Positions 62,673 to 64,000 of a stretch of DNA of 64,000 bases are shown piece after piece (within the stretch, counting starts at the first letter, position 1; each line of letters begins with the position of its first letter). The stretch covers positions 1 to 64,000 of the forward strand of contig JBAOHV010000002.1 of assembly GCA_037045265.1 (NCBI GenBank), read 5' to 3'. Both the position numbers and the translations under genes were made by a program. The notes under the pieces are model-generated. The model worked only from the letters and a program-made list of their open reading frames with translations. It was not told the origin of the DNA and did not search any database. Origin of the DNA: JBAOHV01 sp037045265 (GTDB taxonomy: Bacteria; Actinomycetota; Acidimicrobiia; Acidimicrobiales; Microtrichaceae).

Positions 62673-64000
62673 TCACTCTGAGTGGTCATCTTGCTGCTCG
62701 CTGCGGCGCCCGATGCGAGCGAGGACCAGGGCGGCCGCCGCCACGAGGAGCACGGGTAGGGCACCGAGGGCCTGGGCTGGAGTGGTGCCGGTCAGCCGTG
62801 GCACGTCCACGTAGAGCACCTCTTGCTCGGAGATATCGGTCCTCTGGAGCAGCCGGCCCCGCTCGTCGAAGATGCCCGAGAAACCAGTCGGTGACGCCTG
62901 GAGCAGCCAGCGGGAGCTCTCGGCGGCCCGCAGGGTCGAGGTCGCCAGCTGTTGTGTCTGGACCTGGGTCAGCCAGTAGCTCGACCCGTTGGTCGGGTTG
63001 ATGACGATCTCGCCACCGTCGCGGACACCCTCGCGGACTCGGCGGGGGAAGAACACCTCCCAGCTGATCGCCACGGCCAGGGGTCCAGCCTCGGTGTCGA
63101 TGGCTGCCGAACCGTCGCCGGGAACCTGGTCACGTGCTGGCAGGGCGTCGCCGGCGATCGGCTCGAACAGCGGCCGCATCGGCACGTACTCGCCGAACGG
63201 GACCCGCCGTTCCTTGTCGTATCGGGCGCCAGTGGAGCCGTCGGGCTCGTACACCAACACGTAGTTGAGGAACCCCTCCGGGTCGTCCGGTGAGTCTTCG
63301 ACCACACCGACGACGATCGTCGCTCCGAGCCTGACTGCTTCGGCGGAGATCATGGGTCCCCATGCTGTGTCGGTGAACGCCCCCTCGACGTTGATCGCGT
63401 TCTCCGGCCAGATCACCAGGTCGATGCCCGAATCGGTCCTGATGGTCGCGGTGGCATCGAGGTGGCGCTGGACGACGAGCGGTCCCTGATCCGCGCTGTA
63501 ACGGGTCCCCTGGGGGCCGCCACCCTGCACCACGGCGGCGTGGACCGTGTCGACCGGGTCGCCGGTCGGCCACACGAGGCCGGATGCGGTCAGCAGGGCG
63601 AGCACACCGGCCACCGCTGCAGGCTCGCGCCAGCGCCGTTCGACAACAGCCAGGTAGAGCGCTGACCCGGCGGCCGCGACGGCCGCCGAGAGCAGCAGAG
63701 TCCCGCCGACAGTCGCGATCGGTAGCAGCGGGGCGCGGGTCTGCGACATCGACAGCAACGACAGCGGCACACCACCGAACGGGGCGTGGTCGTGGAGCCA
63801 CTCGAACAGCACTATCGCGGCCGGCAGGGTGAACAGTCGGCGGCGGTCCGACCCGACGGCGATGCTCACCAGGCCGACGAGCGGACCCCAGCCGAGCACG
63901 AGGCTGACCACATAGCCCGGTGGTGTCAGTGCCCACATCCACAGCGTCGACGGGGCGAACCAGCCGATCCCGACGCAGCAGCCGACGGCGAAGCGCTGGA
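62673..64000 (-). CDS. lnt: Apolipoprotein N-acyltransferase homologue, 5' end outside the window, catalytic Cys replaced by Ser
   Basis: At least 442 residues are visible; the start is beyond the right edge. Membrane helices come first (VSLVLGWGPLVGLVSIAVG onward), then a nitrilase domain with the Glu in LVIWPENAINVEG and the Lys in YDKERRVPFGEYVP. The nucleophile position reads AVAISWEVFFPRR, whereas Lnt enzymes have Cys there (CYE/CWE). The codon is AGC at 63063-63065. A last helix precedes the end. Lnt adds the third acyl chain to lipoproteins. With Ser it may be inactive, altered or misread. Confidence 0.88.
   Translation of the reverse strand, partial: QRFAVGCCVGIGWFAPSTLWMWALTPPGYVVSLVLGWGPLVGLVSIAVGSDRRRLFTLPAAIVLFEWLHDHAPFGGVPLSLLSMSQTRAPLLPIATVGGTLLLSAAVAAAGSALYLAVVERRWREPAAVAGVLALLTASGLVWPTGDPVDTVHAAVVQGGGPQGTRYSADQGPLVVQRHLDATATIRTDSGIDLVIWPENAINVEGAFTDTAWGPMISAEAVRLGATIVVGVVEDSPDDPEGFLNYVLVYEPDGSTGARYDKERRVPFGEYVPMRPLFEPIAGDALPARDQVPGDGSAAIDTEAGPLAVAISWEVFFPRRVREGVRDGGEIVINPTNGSSYWLTQVQTQQLATSTLRAAESSRWLLQASPTGFSGIFDERGRLLQRTDISEQEVLYVDVPRLTGTTPAQALGALPVLLVAAAALVLARIGRRSEQQDDHSE

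Noticed and set aside
1..64000. CRISPR array or defence island
   Set aside because: No regularly spaced direct repeats and no Cas, restriction or toxin-antitoxin genes were seen. The repeats at 5916, 10149 and 29403 are short and tandem without spacers.

Overview
The window looks like chromosomal DNA from a high-GC actinobacterium, most likely in or near the class Acidimicrobiia. The reasons are GC-rich codon use, Shine-Dalgarno starts mixed with apparently leaderless starts, DUF2510 and DUF2993 proteins, WS/DGAT, GpgS, an MprAB-like two-component pair, an actinobacterial-type amt-glnK-glnD operon and HemQ. The class assignment is inference from gene content, not a measured phylogeny.

Region 1 to about 5.99 kb is the right part of an integrated mobile element. 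It carries a decayed IS110 transposase with a possible upstream bridge-RNA segment, a small excisionase-like HTH protein, a MobF relaxase-helicase, a DUF2510 membrane protein and a tyrosine recombinase next to tRNA-Thr(TGT). The tRNA 3' end faces the element, the usual attachment arrangement. The other end lies left of the window.

Region 6.1 to 25.5 kb is chromosomal and rich in lipid genes. It holds TrpB2, acyltransferases, an alpha/beta hydrolase, WS/DGAT, an acyl-CoA synthetase and a beta-lactamase-fold esterase. It then carries a GH1-like enzyme, a PadR/MFS pair, and a tightly packed run of a CREST-superfamily hydrolase, an acyltransferase, a small membrane protein, a thioesterase and an MBL hydrolase. 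A CbiM-like transporter component follows.

Region 25.6 to 38.3 kb has a GH36 alpha-galactosidase, a tandem TetR-like regulator, an MprAB-like system with an exported small protein, and a P450. It also has a compatible-solute group: trehalose synthesis (otsA, otsB), glycerate kinase and glucosyl-3-phosphoglycerate synthase.

Region 38.3 to 53 kb has CIRCE-controlled groEL, a TauE-type exporter, hemQ, the nitrogen operon amt-glnK-glnD behind a GlnR-like box, and a complete Mrp/Mnh cation:proton antiporter operon (mnhABCDEFG).

Region 53 to 64 kb has a PAC2 protein, two more acyltransferases, a HAD phosphatase, a glucose/sorbosone dehydrogenase lipoprotein, a GtrA protein and a methyltransferase. 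It ends with a GT4-methyltransferase-QW-barrel operon and a truncated apolipoprotein N-acyltransferase whose nitrilase cysteine is replaced by serine.

A property that affects the whole annotation is that at least 15 genes, many of them housekeeping genes, are broken by single-base frame breaks. I count 27, and 26 of them need one base removed to repair. This looks like insertion-type sequence error rather than gene decay, so these genes are annotated as single CDSs across the breaks.
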